Source: Gemmatimonadaceae bacterium
GTDB taxonomy: Bacteria > Gemmatimonadota > Gemmatimonadetes > Gemmatimonadales > Gemmatimonadaceae
Length of the DNA: 58,196 nucleotides
NCBI GenBank assembly: GCA_020852815.1
Contig: JADZAN010000021.1
Coordinates: forward strand, 1-58,196
Reading direction: 5' to 3'
In this document: positions 33,015 to 43,485 of the stretch, piece by piece
How the letters are laid out: the number at the start of each line of letters is the position of its first letter
Numbering within the stretch: the stretch's first letter is position 1
The notes under the pieces: model-generated
Databases searched by the model: none
What the model was told of the DNA's origin: nothing
The model's input: only the letters and a program-made list of their open reading frames with translations
Made by a program: the position numbers and the translations under genes

Positions 33015-34085
33015 CTACGGGGGGGGCCCCCCACTCGCCCCACCCGCCAGCGCCCACTCGCCGCCAAATCGATACGGACCGCGCAACACCCCGCGATCCG
33101 TCACGATCGCCGTCACCAGCGACGCCGGCGTGATGTCGAACGCCGGGTTGCACACCGAAACCCCCATCGGCGCCGTCGCCTTCCCGAAGCCGAGGATCAC
33201 CTCCTCGCGGCCCCGCTGCTCGATCACGATGTCGCGCCCCGTCTTGGTTGCCGGATCGATCGTCGACGACGGCGCCGCCACGTAGAACGGAATCCCGTGA
33301 TGGTGCGCCAACACCGCCACGCCATACGTCCCGATCTTGTTCGCCACATCGCCATTGGCGGCGATCCGATCGGCCCCCACGATCACCAGATCGATCGCCC
33401 CCATCGCCATCAGCGACCCTGCCATGTTGTCGGCGATCACCGTCACGGGGACGCCGGCGCGCGAGAGCTCCCAGGCGGTCAGTCGCGACCCTTGCAACAG
33501 CGGCCTGGTCTCGCCCGCGAAGACCGCCACGCGCCGCCCACCGCGCGCCGCACGGTAGATCGGTGCCAGCGCCGTACCGATTCCCGCGGTCGCCAACGCC
33601 CCCGCATTGCAGTGCGTGAGCACGCGCGCCCCCTCGGCGATGAGCGGCTCGCCGTAGGCGCCGATGGCCTCGCACATCTCCCGATCCTCGCCGAGGATCG
33701 CCGTGGCCTCGTCGCGAAGCGCCGCCACCAGCGCCGCACTGCCACCACTCACCCCCGCCGCCCTCCGCAGCATGCGGTCGACGCCCCACATCAGGTTCAC
33801 CGCCGTGGGGCGCGCGTCGCGAATGCGGTGCGCAACGACGTGCAGTCGCTCACGAAGCTCGGCCTCTGGCTCGTCCCGGTGCGGCAGGATCGCCGTGACC
33901 ACCCCCATCGCACCGCACACGCCAATGGCGGGCGCCCCGCGCACCGAGAGCGTCCGGATCGCCTCGCAGACCTCCAGGTCCGTCCGGATGTCGCGCTCGA
34001 CGTACTCGTTGGGCAACAGGCGCTGGTCGATGATGCGGACGGCATCGCCATCGGGCGACCAGCGCACGGCTTCGATGATCTGCAT
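33015..34085 (-). CDS. mtnA: S-methyl-5-thioribose-1-phosphate isomerase
   Basis: Methionine-salvage isomerase converting 5-methylthioribose-1-phosphate to the ribulose form. 356 residues. Catalytic Cys159 (LTHCNAGALATAG) and Asp239 (GADRIAANGDVANKIGTY) align in position with the known pair of the B. subtilis enzyme. SVRGAPAIGVCGAMG near residue 50 is the substrate loop. An eIF2B-like paralogue is less likely because both catalytic residues are kept. No other mtn genes are visible here. Confidence 0.95.
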   Translation of the reverse strand: MQIIEAVRWSPDGDAVRIIDQRLLPNEYVERDIRTDLEVCEAIRTLSVRGAPAIGVCGAMGVVTAILPHRDEPEAELRERLHVVAHRIRDARPTAVNLMWGVDRMLRRAAGVSGGSAALVAALRDEATAILGEDREMCEAIGAYGEPLIAEGARVLTHCNAGALATAGIGTALAPIYRAARGGRRVAVFAGETRPLLQGSRLTAWELSRAGVPVTVIADNMAGSLMAMGAIDLVIVGADRIAANGDVANKIGTYGVAVLAHHHGIPFYVAAPSSTIDPATKTGRDIVIEQRGREEVILGFGKATAPMGVSVCNPAFDITPASLVTAIVTDRGVLRGPYRFGGEWALAGGASGGPPP

Positions 34086-34223
34086 GCGGAGCTAAGCTAC
34101 GCCCACCTGCCCCACAGCGGGAGCGCGCGGGCGCGTTCCGCCTCGGGTGCGCAGCGGGAGATCGCGGGCGGCGGTAGATTGACGCTCGTCCCCCGCCACC
34201 GCGCCTTCGCCTCGCCCCGCCTC

Positions 34224-35003
34224 ATGCCTTACGCGAACCTGACGCTGTCCGTCGCCGACCGCATCGCGATCCTCACCGTCAACCGGCCGGACAAGCTCAA
34301 TGCCCTCAACGACGCCACGATCGCCGAGCTCGATCGGGCGATCGAGGAAGTGCGGACGCGCGACGACATCGGCGGGGTAATCCTCACCGGGGCGGCGCGC
34401 GCCTTCGTCGCGGGCGCCGACATCTCCGAGCTGCGCGCGCAATCGCCCATCCAGGGCAAGGCGCGCGCTGCCTACGGCCAGTCGGTCTTCGACAAGTTCG
34501 AGCGGTCCCCCAAACCGGTGATTGCCGCCATCAACGGCTTTGCACTCGGCGGCGGGTGCGAGCTGGCCATGGCGTGCCACATTCGGCTGGCGAGCGAGGT
34601 GGCGAAGTTCGGGCAGCCCGAGGTGAAGCTGGGGATCACCCCGGGCTACGGCGGGACGCAGCGCCTCCCCCGCCTCGTGGGACGCGGGCGGGCGCTGCAG
34701 TTGCTCCTGACGGGCGAGATGATCGACGCCGCCGAGGCGCTGCGCATCGGGCTGGTGAACAAGGTCGTGCCGCTGGCCGACCTCATGCCGACGGCCGAGG
34801 CGATGATGCGGCAGATCCTCGCCAACGCGCCGCTCGCCATCGCCCTCTGCATCGAGGCGGTGGACCGCGGCTACGACGCCACACAGGACGACGGGCTCAA
34901 TCTCGAAGCCAACCACTTCGCGATCCTCTCCGGGACCGCCGACATGGCCGAGGGGATGGCCGCCTTCCTCGAGAAGCGCCCCGCCTCGTTCAAGGGCGCG
35001 TGA
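34224..35003 (+). CDS. Enoyl-CoA hydratase/isomerase
   Basis: Crotonase-fold enzyme of 259 residues. Oxyanion hole GADISELRAQ and FALGGGCELAMACH; both catalytic glutamates of true hydratases are present (Glu113 in GGCEL, Glu133 in GQPEVKLG). That supports beta-oxidation 2-enoyl-CoA hydratase activity. The start is the ATG at 34224 (MPYANLTLSV). Its TGA overlaps the GTG of recF (GTGA), an unusual coupling of fatty-acid metabolism to a DNA-repair gene. Confidence 0.93.
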   Translation: MPYANLTLSVADRIAILTVNRPDKLNALNDATIAELDRAIEEVRTRDDIGGVILTGAARAFVAGADISELRAQSPIQGKARAAYGQSVFDKFERSPKPVIAAINGFALGGGCELAMACHIRLASEVAKFGQPEVKLGITPGYGGTQRLPRLVGRGRALQLLLTGEMIDAAEALRIGLVNKVVPLADLMPTAEAMMRQILANAPLAIALCIEAVDRGYDATQDDGLNLEANHFAILSGTADMAEGMAAFLEKRPASFKGA

Positions 35004-36142
35004 CGCTCGCGCTGGTCGCGCTCTCGGTTCGCGACTTCCGCAACCTGGCGCGCGTCGAGCTCTCCGTCCCCGCGCAGGGAATGGTTGTCGTGGGGCCCAA
35101 CGGGCACGGCAAGACGAATCTCCTGGAGGCGATTCACTACCTGCACACGCTGCGTTCCGTGCGTGGCGCCCGCGACGTGGACCTGGTGCGCTTCGGCGCC
35201 GAGGCGTTTCACCTGGCGGCGCGTGTTTCCGGCGCCCCGATCGATGACATGCGCGTGGGCTTCGCGCGCGCCGGCAAGCGGAAGAAGGTGACGCTCGACG
35301 GTGTGGAATGCAGTCGCCTGGCCGACGCGTTCGGTGCCATTCCCTCGGTGATGTTCTCCCCACGCGACGTCGAGCTGGTCGCCGGCGCCCCCACCGAGCG
35401 GCGCCGCTTCCTCGACATCGCGCTGGCCACCACGTCGCGGCGCTACCTCGCCGCGCTCCAGCGCTACCGCGCCGCGCTCGTGAGGCGCAACGCCTCGCTG
35501 CGTGATGCCGTCAAGCGGGGCGACGGCGCCCAGCGCGTCGCGGTGTGGGAGCCGGCGCTGGCCGAGTCGGGCGCCACGCTCTGGTGCGAGCGCGTGCGCT
35601 GGGTGCGGTGGGCCGCCCCGCGCCTCGAGGCCCTGTGCGACGCCATCGGCGAGCGGCAGCGGGTGACGCTGCAGTACCACACCGCACTCGACGTCGACGC
35701 CGGCAGCGCCGGCGACGAGGATGCCGTCCGCGTGCAGCTGGCGGCGGCGTTCGAGCGCGACCGGGCGAGCGACCTGCGGCGCACCCTCACGCACAGCGGC
35801 CCGCACCGCGACGACCTCGCGCTCAAGCTCGACGCGCGGGCGCTGCGGACCTTTGGCTCCGCGGGGCAGCAGCGCACCGCCGCCATCGCCCTTCGCCTGC
35901 TGGAACGCGAGACGCTGCAGACGCTGGCCGGCCGCACCCCGCTCGTCCTCCTCGACGACCCATTCGCCGAGCTCGACGTGGACCGTTCGCGCCGGATCTT
36001 GCAGCTCCTGCGCGACGGGACCGGCGGGCAGACGATCCTGGTCGTGCCGCGCGCCAGCGACGTCCCCACGGAGTTCACCCCGCTCACGCGCCATGACATC
36101 CGCGATGGAATCCTGATGTCTGGAGATCCCGCCCATGCCTGA
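35000..36142 (+). CDS. recF: DNA replication and repair protein RecF
   Basis: SMC-like ATPase that loads RecA at gaps through RecFOR. 380 residues from a GTG overlapping the upstream stop. Walker A GPNGHGKTN (about 32-40), signature region THSGPHRDDLAL and FGSAGQQRTAAIALRL, and Walker B PLVLLDDPFAELD are present. It continues into a DUF721 gene (8-nt overlap) and gyrB, the conserved recF-gyrB arrangement, but dnaA and dnaN are not upstream. Confidence 0.95.
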   Translation: MTLALVALSVRDFRNLARVELSVPAQGMVVVGPNGHGKTNLLEAIHYLHTLRSVRGARDVDLVRFGAEAFHLAARVSGAPIDDMRVGFARAGKRKKVTLDGVECSRLADAFGAIPSVMFSPRDVELVAGAPTERRRFLDIALATTSRRYLAALQRYRAALVRRNASLRDAVKRGDGAQRVAVWEPALAESGATLWCERVRWVRWAAPRLEALCDAIGERQRVTLQYHTALDVDAGSAGDEDAVRVQLAAAFERDRASDLRRTLTHSGPHRDDLALKLDARALRTFGSAGQQRTAAIALRLLERETLQTLAGRTPLVLLDDPFAELDVDRSRRILQLLRDGTGGQTILVVPRASDVPTEFTPLTRHDIRDGILMSGDPAHA

Positions 36143-36437
36143 CGAAGCCGCGGAGCGCCTGGCGGACCTCCTCTCGCGCTTCCTCAAGAAGTCGGGCATG
36201 GAGTCGCGCATCAAGCAGTCGGCGGTCCTCGAGGAGTGGCAGAACCTGGTGGGACCGGAAATCGGCGCCGTCACGCGGGCGCTCTCCATCTCGGACGACG
36301 GCACGCTCTTCGTGGCGGTGCGCAACCACGCGTGGATGTCCGAGCTGAGCATGATGGAGCGCGAACTGCTGGCCTCGGTGAACCGGATCACGGGGGACAA
36401 GCCCATCCTGCGGCTGCGCTGGCAACTGATGCGTTAG
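36135..36437 (+). CDS. DUF721/DciA-like protein
   Basis: 100 residues. The DUF721 core is visible: RLADLLSRFLKKSGMESRI, VLEEWQNLVGPEIGAVTRAL, LFVAVRNHAWMSELSMMERELL. DciA-type DUF721 proteins load the replicative helicase in bacteria lacking DnaC/DnaI. Location between recF and gyrB is the common context. Starts within recF (ATG at 36135); the stop codon TAG is inside CGTTAGG. Confidence 0.88.
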   Translation: MPDEAAERLADLLSRFLKKSGMESRIKQSAVLEEWQNLVGPEIGAVTRALSISDDGTLFVAVRNHAWMSELSMMERELLASVNRITGDKPILRLRWQLMR

Positions 36438-36502
36438 GTGGGGAAAGCGCGTGGCGCATGGTGGGGGGAAGGCGGGCTTCGCGAGCGACCGCTAAGCCAT
36501 TA

Positions 36503-36516
36503 TCGAACAATTGTTT
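36503..36516. promoter_or_regulatory. SOS-box-like palindrome upstream of gyrB
   Basis: CGAACAATTGTTTA contains the perfect 10-nt palindrome AACAATTGTT (36505-36514) and resembles the Gram-positive LexA box (CGAAC-N4-GTT) with one or two deviations. It sits about 20 nt upstream of the gyrB -35 box, an AT-rich island in GC-rich DNA. Binding protein unknown; a LexA-type operator is a guess. Confidence 0.35.
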
Positions 36517-36532
36517 AGGGCGGGCGCTGGCG

Positions 36533-38569
<2,037 letters not shown>

Positions 38570-38600
38570 CCACACGCCCGCGGGCAAGGGAGTGGATCAC

Positions 38601-38634
38601 CATGGGGCGCGCGGCGATTGCTGCGCGCCCCATG
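38601..38634. terminator. 12-bp perfect hairpin after gyrB
   Basis: CATGGGGCGCGC (38601-38612) pairs perfectly with GCGCGCCCCATG (38623-38634) around a 10-nt loop, 31 nt after the gyrB stop. No T-tract follows, so it is not a classical intrinsic terminator; it may protect the 3' end or act with Rho. Confidence 0.5.
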
Positions 38635-38733
38635 CGCATGACCCCGCCGCCGCCTGACGATGGCACTTCCTGGGCCTTCGGTGGTACGGCAATGGGCTCC
38701 CTGTTTCATGTTCCCCCACCTGGAGAACTGCTC

Positions 38734-39423
38734 ATGCGTCTCATGCACGCCTTGCATCGCCCTGCCCGCCGAGCCTCGCTCGTCGCGGTTGCCGCGCTCG
38801 CGTCGACGGTCGCCGCCTCCCGCGCCGATGCGCAGGCATGCCTCGGGCTTGGTTCGCTGACCGCACAGCCGGCCAACGCGACCTTCACCGCGCTCTTCAC
38901 CGACGGCGCCAAGGCGCTCGACGCGCGCGTCGGCTTCGGATCGTCGATCGCCTTTGGCGGGGTGTCGGCGCAACTGTCCGACTACGACGCGATTGGCGGA
39001 ACGGGAAAGACGATCGCCGTGGATGGTGGTCTTTCGTTCGTCACCGGCGAAAAGCGCAACGTGTCGGTGTGCCCGATCGCTTCGCTGGGACATACGTCGT
39101 TCCCCGACGGCGGTCAGTCCACCTACAACGCGAGTAGCACCGACGGCGGCGCCGGTGTCGCGCTCGGCGCGCGTGTGGGCACCACCTCGTCGCTGGCACT
39201 CATTCCCTTCGCGTCGCTCCAGGCCGTGTACTCCCGCGTCTCCGTGAGCGGTCCCGGCACCGATGGTTCCGACACCGACACGTACGGCGTGCTCTCGGGT
39301 GGAGTCAGCTTCGCGCTGTCGGAAACGCTCCTCGTCCGTCCTCTGGTGCAGATCCCGCTGGGGCTCGACGGGGGGAACGCGAGCTACGGCATCGGCGTCT
39401 CGTTCGGCTTCGGCAAGCGCTGA
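38734..39423 (+). CDS. Predicted outer-membrane beta-barrel protein
   Basis: 229 residues. Signal peptide at the N-terminus (basic MRLMHALHRPARRAS, hydrophobic LVAVAALASTVAAS, cleavage near RADAQA). The rest is glycine/serine-rich alternating beta strands ending YGIGVSFGFGKR, as in small barrel proteins (which more often end in Phe). ATG 38734 has GGAG about 8 nt upstream; an ATG at 38692 is in frame. Followed by a good intrinsic terminator. No family recognised. Confidence 0.65.
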   Translation: MRLMHALHRPARRASLVAVAALASTVAASRADAQACLGLGSLTAQPANATFTALFTDGAKALDARVGFGSSIAFGGVSAQLSDYDAIGGTGKTIAVDGGLSFVTGEKRNVSVCPIASLGHTSFPDGGQSTYNASSTDGGAGVALGARVGTTSSLALIPFASLQAVYSRVSVSGPGTDGSDTDTYGVLSGGVSFALSETLLVRPLVQIPLGLDGGNASYGIGVSFGFGKR

Positions 39424-39492
39424 ACGCGCGCGCGCCGCGCGGCAGCACAGCGCGCGCGCCGCGCGACGACCACTCGCACGCCCGAAGCACGG

Positions 39493-39525
39493 CGCGCCGC
39501 GTCCTCCTGGGGCGCGGCGCGTTTT
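39493..39525 (+). terminator. Intrinsic terminator after the beta-barrel gene
   Basis: Stem CGCGCCGCG (39493-39501) with CGCGGCGCG (39513-39521), 11-nt loop, followed directly by TTTT (39522-39525). It is the only textbook hairpin plus U-run I see in the window, 70 nt after the stop codon and upstream of the convergent small membrane-protein gene. Confidence 0.75.
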
Positions 39526-39578
39526 CATTGCATCTGTCGGACTGCCGGCGCGGCCCGGGGGCCGGCGACACTCGTGCG

Positions 39579-39821
39579 CTAGGCGTTGTCCTTCGCGTAC
39601 CTGGCCAGGATGCGCGCGTACGTCACGTGCACGGCGATGATCGCGCCGATCGGGATCGCCATGCCCAGGTAGGCGATCATTGCCTGCACCGAGTCGATCC
39701 CCCCCGTCGGCGTCGGCGACGAGACCCACGCGAGGAAGGCGAAGAGGGCCACGCAAGCGCCGGCCACCGCGAGCGCCCCGAGCGACCCGAGCCTGGCGTA
39801 CTTCTTCATGTCGATTTCCAT
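39579..39821 (-). CDS. Small two-helix membrane protein
   Basis: 80 residues from MEIDMKKYARLGSLG, with GAGG about 8 nt before the ATG at 39821. Two hydrophobic segments (GALAVAGACVALFAFLAWV and MIAYLGMAIPIGAIIAVHVTY) with a short periplasmic loop SSPTPTGGIDSVQ. No family recognised; role unknown. Confidence 0.6.
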   Translation of the reverse strand: MEIDMKKYARLGSLGALAVAGACVALFAFLAWVSSPTPTGGIDSVQAMIAYLGMAIPIGAIIAVHVTYARILARYAKDNA

Positions 39822-40125
39822 GGAATCCTCGGCGAGCGTTTCGTGGTGAAGTCGGGGTGGGTATTGCGTGTGCGAGCGCTGTTGCGCGCCCACACCCAAC
39901 CTGACGCCGCGCGGGTTCACGACGGCGAAAGTATCGGCGGCGGAAGATGAACGGCGCGGGGCGCCGCGAAAAGGGGGGCGTTCCCGGACGCCGCGTTCGC
40001 CCTGGCGTCGCTATCGTGCAGCCCGCCGGGCGATTCTTGCAGCGACTCACGCACGCGAGGCATGAACGGTAAGATTGCCGCGCGTCGTGCTCCCTCGACG
40101 CCTTCCCCACACCAGCTTCCTCGTC
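39822..40125. other. Divergent spacer, nothing clear
   Basis: About 300 nt between the small membrane-protein gene (minus) and the sortilin/BNR gene (plus). It must contain both promoters, but I see no good -10/-35 pair, RNA gene or repeat. In-frame upstream sequence of the plus gene starts at a TTG (40075) and could shorten this gap. Confidence 0.4.
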
Positions 40126-43100
40126 ATGCCTCACTTCATGTTGCCGAGTCCTGCGTGCGGCGCGCGCCACGCGATGCGCCTGGCGCGCGTCATTCGCGCC
40201 CCGCTCTCCTTCGTCGTCCTGGTCGCGCCGGCACTCGTCCACGCGCAGTCGGCCGCGCCGGCGCCACGCCGGGCGGCGGGGGCGGCATCCGCAAGCGAGT
40301 CGGTGGCGGAGTCCACCTTTACCGCGCTGTCCTGGCGCAACATAGGCCCGGCCAACATGTCGGGGCGCATGTCGGATGTCGAAGGGGTGGCCGGCAATCC
40401 GGCGATCCTCTACGCAGGGAGTGCATCGGGCGGCGTCTGGAAGTCGACGAACGCCGGGACCACGTGGCTCCCGATCTTCGACAAGCAGTCGGTGCAATCG
40501 ATCGGCGACCTGGCGGTGGACCCGACGAACCCGGAGGTGGTGTACGTCGGCACCGGTGAAGCCAACGTGCGCAACTCCGTCTCGTTCGGGAACGGGATGT
40601 ACAAGACGACCGATGGCGGGCGCACCTGGCGGTCGCTGGGACTGGGCGACACGCGCCACATCTCGCGCGTCGTCATCGACCCGAAGAACCCGCGGCGGGT
40701 CTTCGCGGCGGCGATCGGGCACGCGTTCGGCCCGAACGAGGAGCGCGGCGTCTTCATGACGGAAGACGGCGGCGACACGTGGAAGAAGGCGCTCTACACC
40801 GACAGCCGCCACGGCGCCTCGGACCTCGACATCGACCCGCAGAATCCCAACATCCTCTATGCCGGGATGTGGTACTTCGACCGCAAGCAGTGGACGCACC
40901 GGTCGGGCGACACGCTGGGCGGCATCTATCGCTCCACCGATGGCGGTCACTCGTGGCAGAAGATGACCAAGGGGCTCCCGAAGCTGATGGGGCGCATCGG
41001 CATCAAGGTTGCCCCGTCATCGCCCAACGTCGTGTACGCGGTGGCCGAGACGCGCGAGGGGTACGTCTTCCGCTCCGACGACCACGGCGAGTCGTGGCGC
41101 AAGGTGAGCGACAACGCGCACACGCTGGGGCGCGGTTTCTACTATGCCGACCTGCGCGTGGATCCGCAGAACCCCGACCGCGTGTACACGTTAGGCATGT
41201 CGTACATGGTCTCCATCGACGGCGGGAGCACCTTCAAGGCGGTGACCGGGAACTTCCACGGCGACCACCAGACGATGTGGATCGACCCGCTCGATCCCAA
41301 GCGCCTCTACATGGGCGATGACGGCGGCTTGAGCGTCTCCCACGACCAGGGGAAGACATGGGAGTGGTTCCAGAACCTCCCGGTGGGGCAGTTCTACCAG
41401 CTCAGCTACGACATGCGCGAGCCGTTTTACCATGTCGCGGGCGGGCTGCAGGACAACGGCGTGTGGACCGGCCCTTCGCGCACGCGCGGCGCATCGGTCA
41501 TGTCTCCCGACTGGCGCTTCATCCAGAATGGCGATGGCTACTACGCGGTCTCGCATCCCGAGAATCCGGACCTCTTCCTGAGCGACTACCAGGCGGGCGG
41601 GATCCAGGCGACCAACCTGCAGACCTACGAGCAGCGCGAGGCGTCGCCGCAGGTGAAGCGCATGGACGGCTACTCGGCCGACTCCAACGCCGTGCGCTTC
41701 AACTGGAACGCGCCCATCGTGCAGTCGCCGCACGACAAGCGCGTGGTCTACTTCGCGGGAAGCGTGATCTATCGCAGCAGCGACTGGGGGAAGACATGGA
41801 CCACGATCTCGGGTGACCTGTCGAAGAACGACAAGTCACGACAGGGCGACGCGGGCGGCCCGATCCTCAAGGAGAACACGGTCGCCGAGTACTATGGCAA
41901 CGTCTATTCGTTCGCCGAGTCGCCGGTGCAGAAGGGGGTGCTGTGGGCGGGGACGGACGACGGCAACGTGCAGGTCTCGCAGGATGACGGCAAGACGTGG
42001 GTGAACGTCGCGCCTAACGTGGCAGGCGTCGGCGCCGATGCGGTGGTGAGCGGCGTGGAGCCGTCGCGCGCGGCGGCGGGGACGGCCTACGTGACGTTCG
42101 AGCGGCACATGATGGACGACTACCGCCCGTACGTCTACAAGACGACCGACTTCGGGAAGACGTGGACGAACATCACGGGGAACCTCCCCTCCAGCGCCTA
42201 CCTGCAGGTGATTCGCGAGGACCCGCGGAACCCCAACCTGCTCTATGCCGGGACGGAGCTGGGGCTGTACGTGTCGTGGAGCGGGGGAACGGCGTGGACG
42301 AGGTTGCACCTGAAGAACCTCCCGTCGGTCGCCGTGCATGAGGTCCTGGTGCACCCGCGCGAGAACGACCTGATCCTCGCCACGCACGGGCGTGCGGTGT
42401 GGGTCCTCGACGATGCCACGCCGATCCAGCAGATGACGGCGCAGGTCGCGGCAAAGGCGGCGCACCTCTTCCCGATGCGCGCGGCGACGCGCTACAACCA
42501 GGGCGACCATCAGTGGAACTGGGGGAACAAGCAGTATCGCGGGCAGAACGCGCCGTACGGCGCCATCGTCACGTACTGGCTGGGGCGCAAGCCGGCCGCC
42601 GATTCGCTGGTGAAGGTCGAGATCCTCAAGGACGGCTCGGTGATTCGCACGCTCAAGAAGCCGAGTGCGGACGCCGGCTTCAACCGCGTCACGTGGGACC
42701 TGCGCATGGATCCGCCCAAGGTCCTGAGCGACATGCCGGCCGACAGCGCCGACCCGGGTGACTGGCGCGCCCGCCCCACGGGGCCGCAGGTCCTCCCGGG
42801 GCAGTACGCTGTGCGCCTGACGGTGGCCGGCGCGTCGCAGGAGCAGGCGCTGACGGTGCGCATCGACCCCTCCTCGGGGATCGGCGAGCAGGAGCTGCGC
42901 CAGCAGTTCGAGCAGGCCACGCGACTCAACACCGTGATTGCATCGCTCATCGACACGGAGCGCAACCTCGTGGCCTTCAAGGGGCAGATCGACGAACGGC
43001 GCGCCACAGGGAAGGAGATGCGCGGCGAGGCCTCGCGCGACATGGCGACCGCCGCCGGCGAGGAGATCGTGAAGCTCGACAGCGTGCGGTTGCAGCTGAC

Positions 43101-43371
43101 GCGCCCGCGCAGCGAGGTGATTCCCTTCTATTCCGAGGGGCCGCGCCCGCTGGAGCGCGCCATGTCGCTGATGGGAAGTATCGACAACGGCCTCACCCCG
43201 GTCATCGCCGCCCAGCGCGAGTACATGGGCGACGTCCGCCGCGACGCGCAGACGGTGATCGACATGGTCGAGCGCCAGGTCAATGCCAGCGTGCAGCGCA
43301 TGAACCCGCTGCTGAAGGCGTTGGGGCTGCCGGAGCTGATCGCGCCGCCGAAGAAGGCAACAGCGATGTGA
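40126..43371 (+). CDS. Secreted sortilin/Vps10-type BNR-repeat protein
   Basis: 1081 residues from ATG 40126; alternatives are TTG 40075 and ATG 40174. A signal peptide is visible (VIRAPLSFVVLVAPALVHAQS). The body is a large beta-propeller with many Asp-box/BNR motifs: STDGGHSW, SDDHGESW, SHDQGKTW, SSDWGKTW, SQDDGKTW, TTDFGKTW. A C-terminal Ig-like (FlgD-type) domain and a helical tail follow. Similar proteins resemble sialidase or xyloglucanase propellers, but no catalytic residues can be assigned. Probably periplasmic or exported. Ends next to a long inverted repeat. Confidence 0.85.
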   Translation: MPHFMLPSPACGARHAMRLARVIRAPLSFVVLVAPALVHAQSAAPAPRRAAGAASASESVAESTFTALSWRNIGPANMSGRMSDVEGVAGNPAILYAGSASGGVWKSTNAGTTWLPIFDKQSVQSIGDLAVDPTNPEVVYVGTGEANVRNSVSFGNGMYKTTDGGRTWRSLGLGDTRHISRVVIDPKNPRRVFAAAIGHAFGPNEERGVFMTEDGGDTWKKALYTDSRHGASDLDIDPQNPNILYAGMWYFDRKQWTHRSGDTLGGIYRSTDGGHSWQKMTKGLPKLMGRIGIKVAPSSPNVVYAVAETREGYVFRSDDHGESWRKVSDNAHTLGRGFYYADLRVDPQNPDRVYTLGMSYMVSIDGGSTFKAVTGNFHGDHQTMWIDPLDPKRLYMGDDGGLSVSHDQGKTWEWFQNLPVGQFYQLSYDMREPFYHVAGGLQDNGVWTGPSRTRGASVMSPDWRFIQNGDGYYAVSHPENPDLFLSDYQAGGIQATNLQTYEQREASPQVKRMDGYSADSNAVRFNWNAPIVQSPHDKRVVYFAGSVIYRSSDWGKTWTTISGDLSKNDKSRQGDAGGPILKENTVAEYYGNVYSFAESPVQKGVLWAGTDDGNVQVSQDDGKTWVNVAPNVAGVGADAVVSGVEPSRAAAGTAYVTFERHMMDDYRPYVYKTTDFGKTWTNITGNLPSSAYLQVIREDPRNPNLLYAGTELGLYVSWSGGTAWTRLHLKNLPSVAVHEVLVHPRENDLILATHGRAVWVLDDATPIQQMTAQVAAKAAHLFPMRAATRYNQGDHQWNWGNKQYRGQNAPYGAIVTYWLGRKPAADSLVKVEILKDGSVIRTLKKPSADAGFNRVTWDLRMDPPKVLSDMPADSADPGDWRARPTGPQVLPGQYAVRLTVAGASQEQALTVRIDPSSGIGEQELRQQFEQATRLNTVIASLIDTERNLVAFKGQIDERRATGKEMRGEASRDMATAAGEEIVKLDSVRLQLTRPRSEVIPFYSEGPRPLERAMSLMGSIDNGLTPVIAAQREYMGDVRRDAQTVIDMVERQVNASVQRMNPLLKALGLPELIAPPKKATAM

Positions 43372-43481
43372 GAAGACGAGAAGACGAGAAGACGAGAAGA
43401 CGAGGTTTAGACCCTCAAGCGCAGGACTCGGAAGCGCTTACGGGCAACCTCGTCTTCTCGTCTTCTCGTCCTCTCGTCTTC
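43371..43481. repeat. 35-bp inverted repeat with 8-nt tandem arms
   Basis: Left arm 43371-43405 (four ACGAGAAG units) and right arm 43447-43481 are reverse complements over 35 nt with one mismatch; the loop is 41 nt. It fills the gap between two convergent genes (stops at 43371 and 43486), so it is probably a bidirectional transcript-end structure. The left arm shares 34 identical nt with the array at 9866-9899. Confidence 0.9.
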
Positions 43482-43485
43482 TGCC

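Noticed and set aside
33015-34085. mtnA as an eIF2B-like or ribose-1,5-bisphosphate isomerase
   Set aside because: Both catalytic residues of true methylthioribose-1-phosphate isomerase (Cys159, Asp239) and the family's usual spacing are present, so mtnA is preferred.
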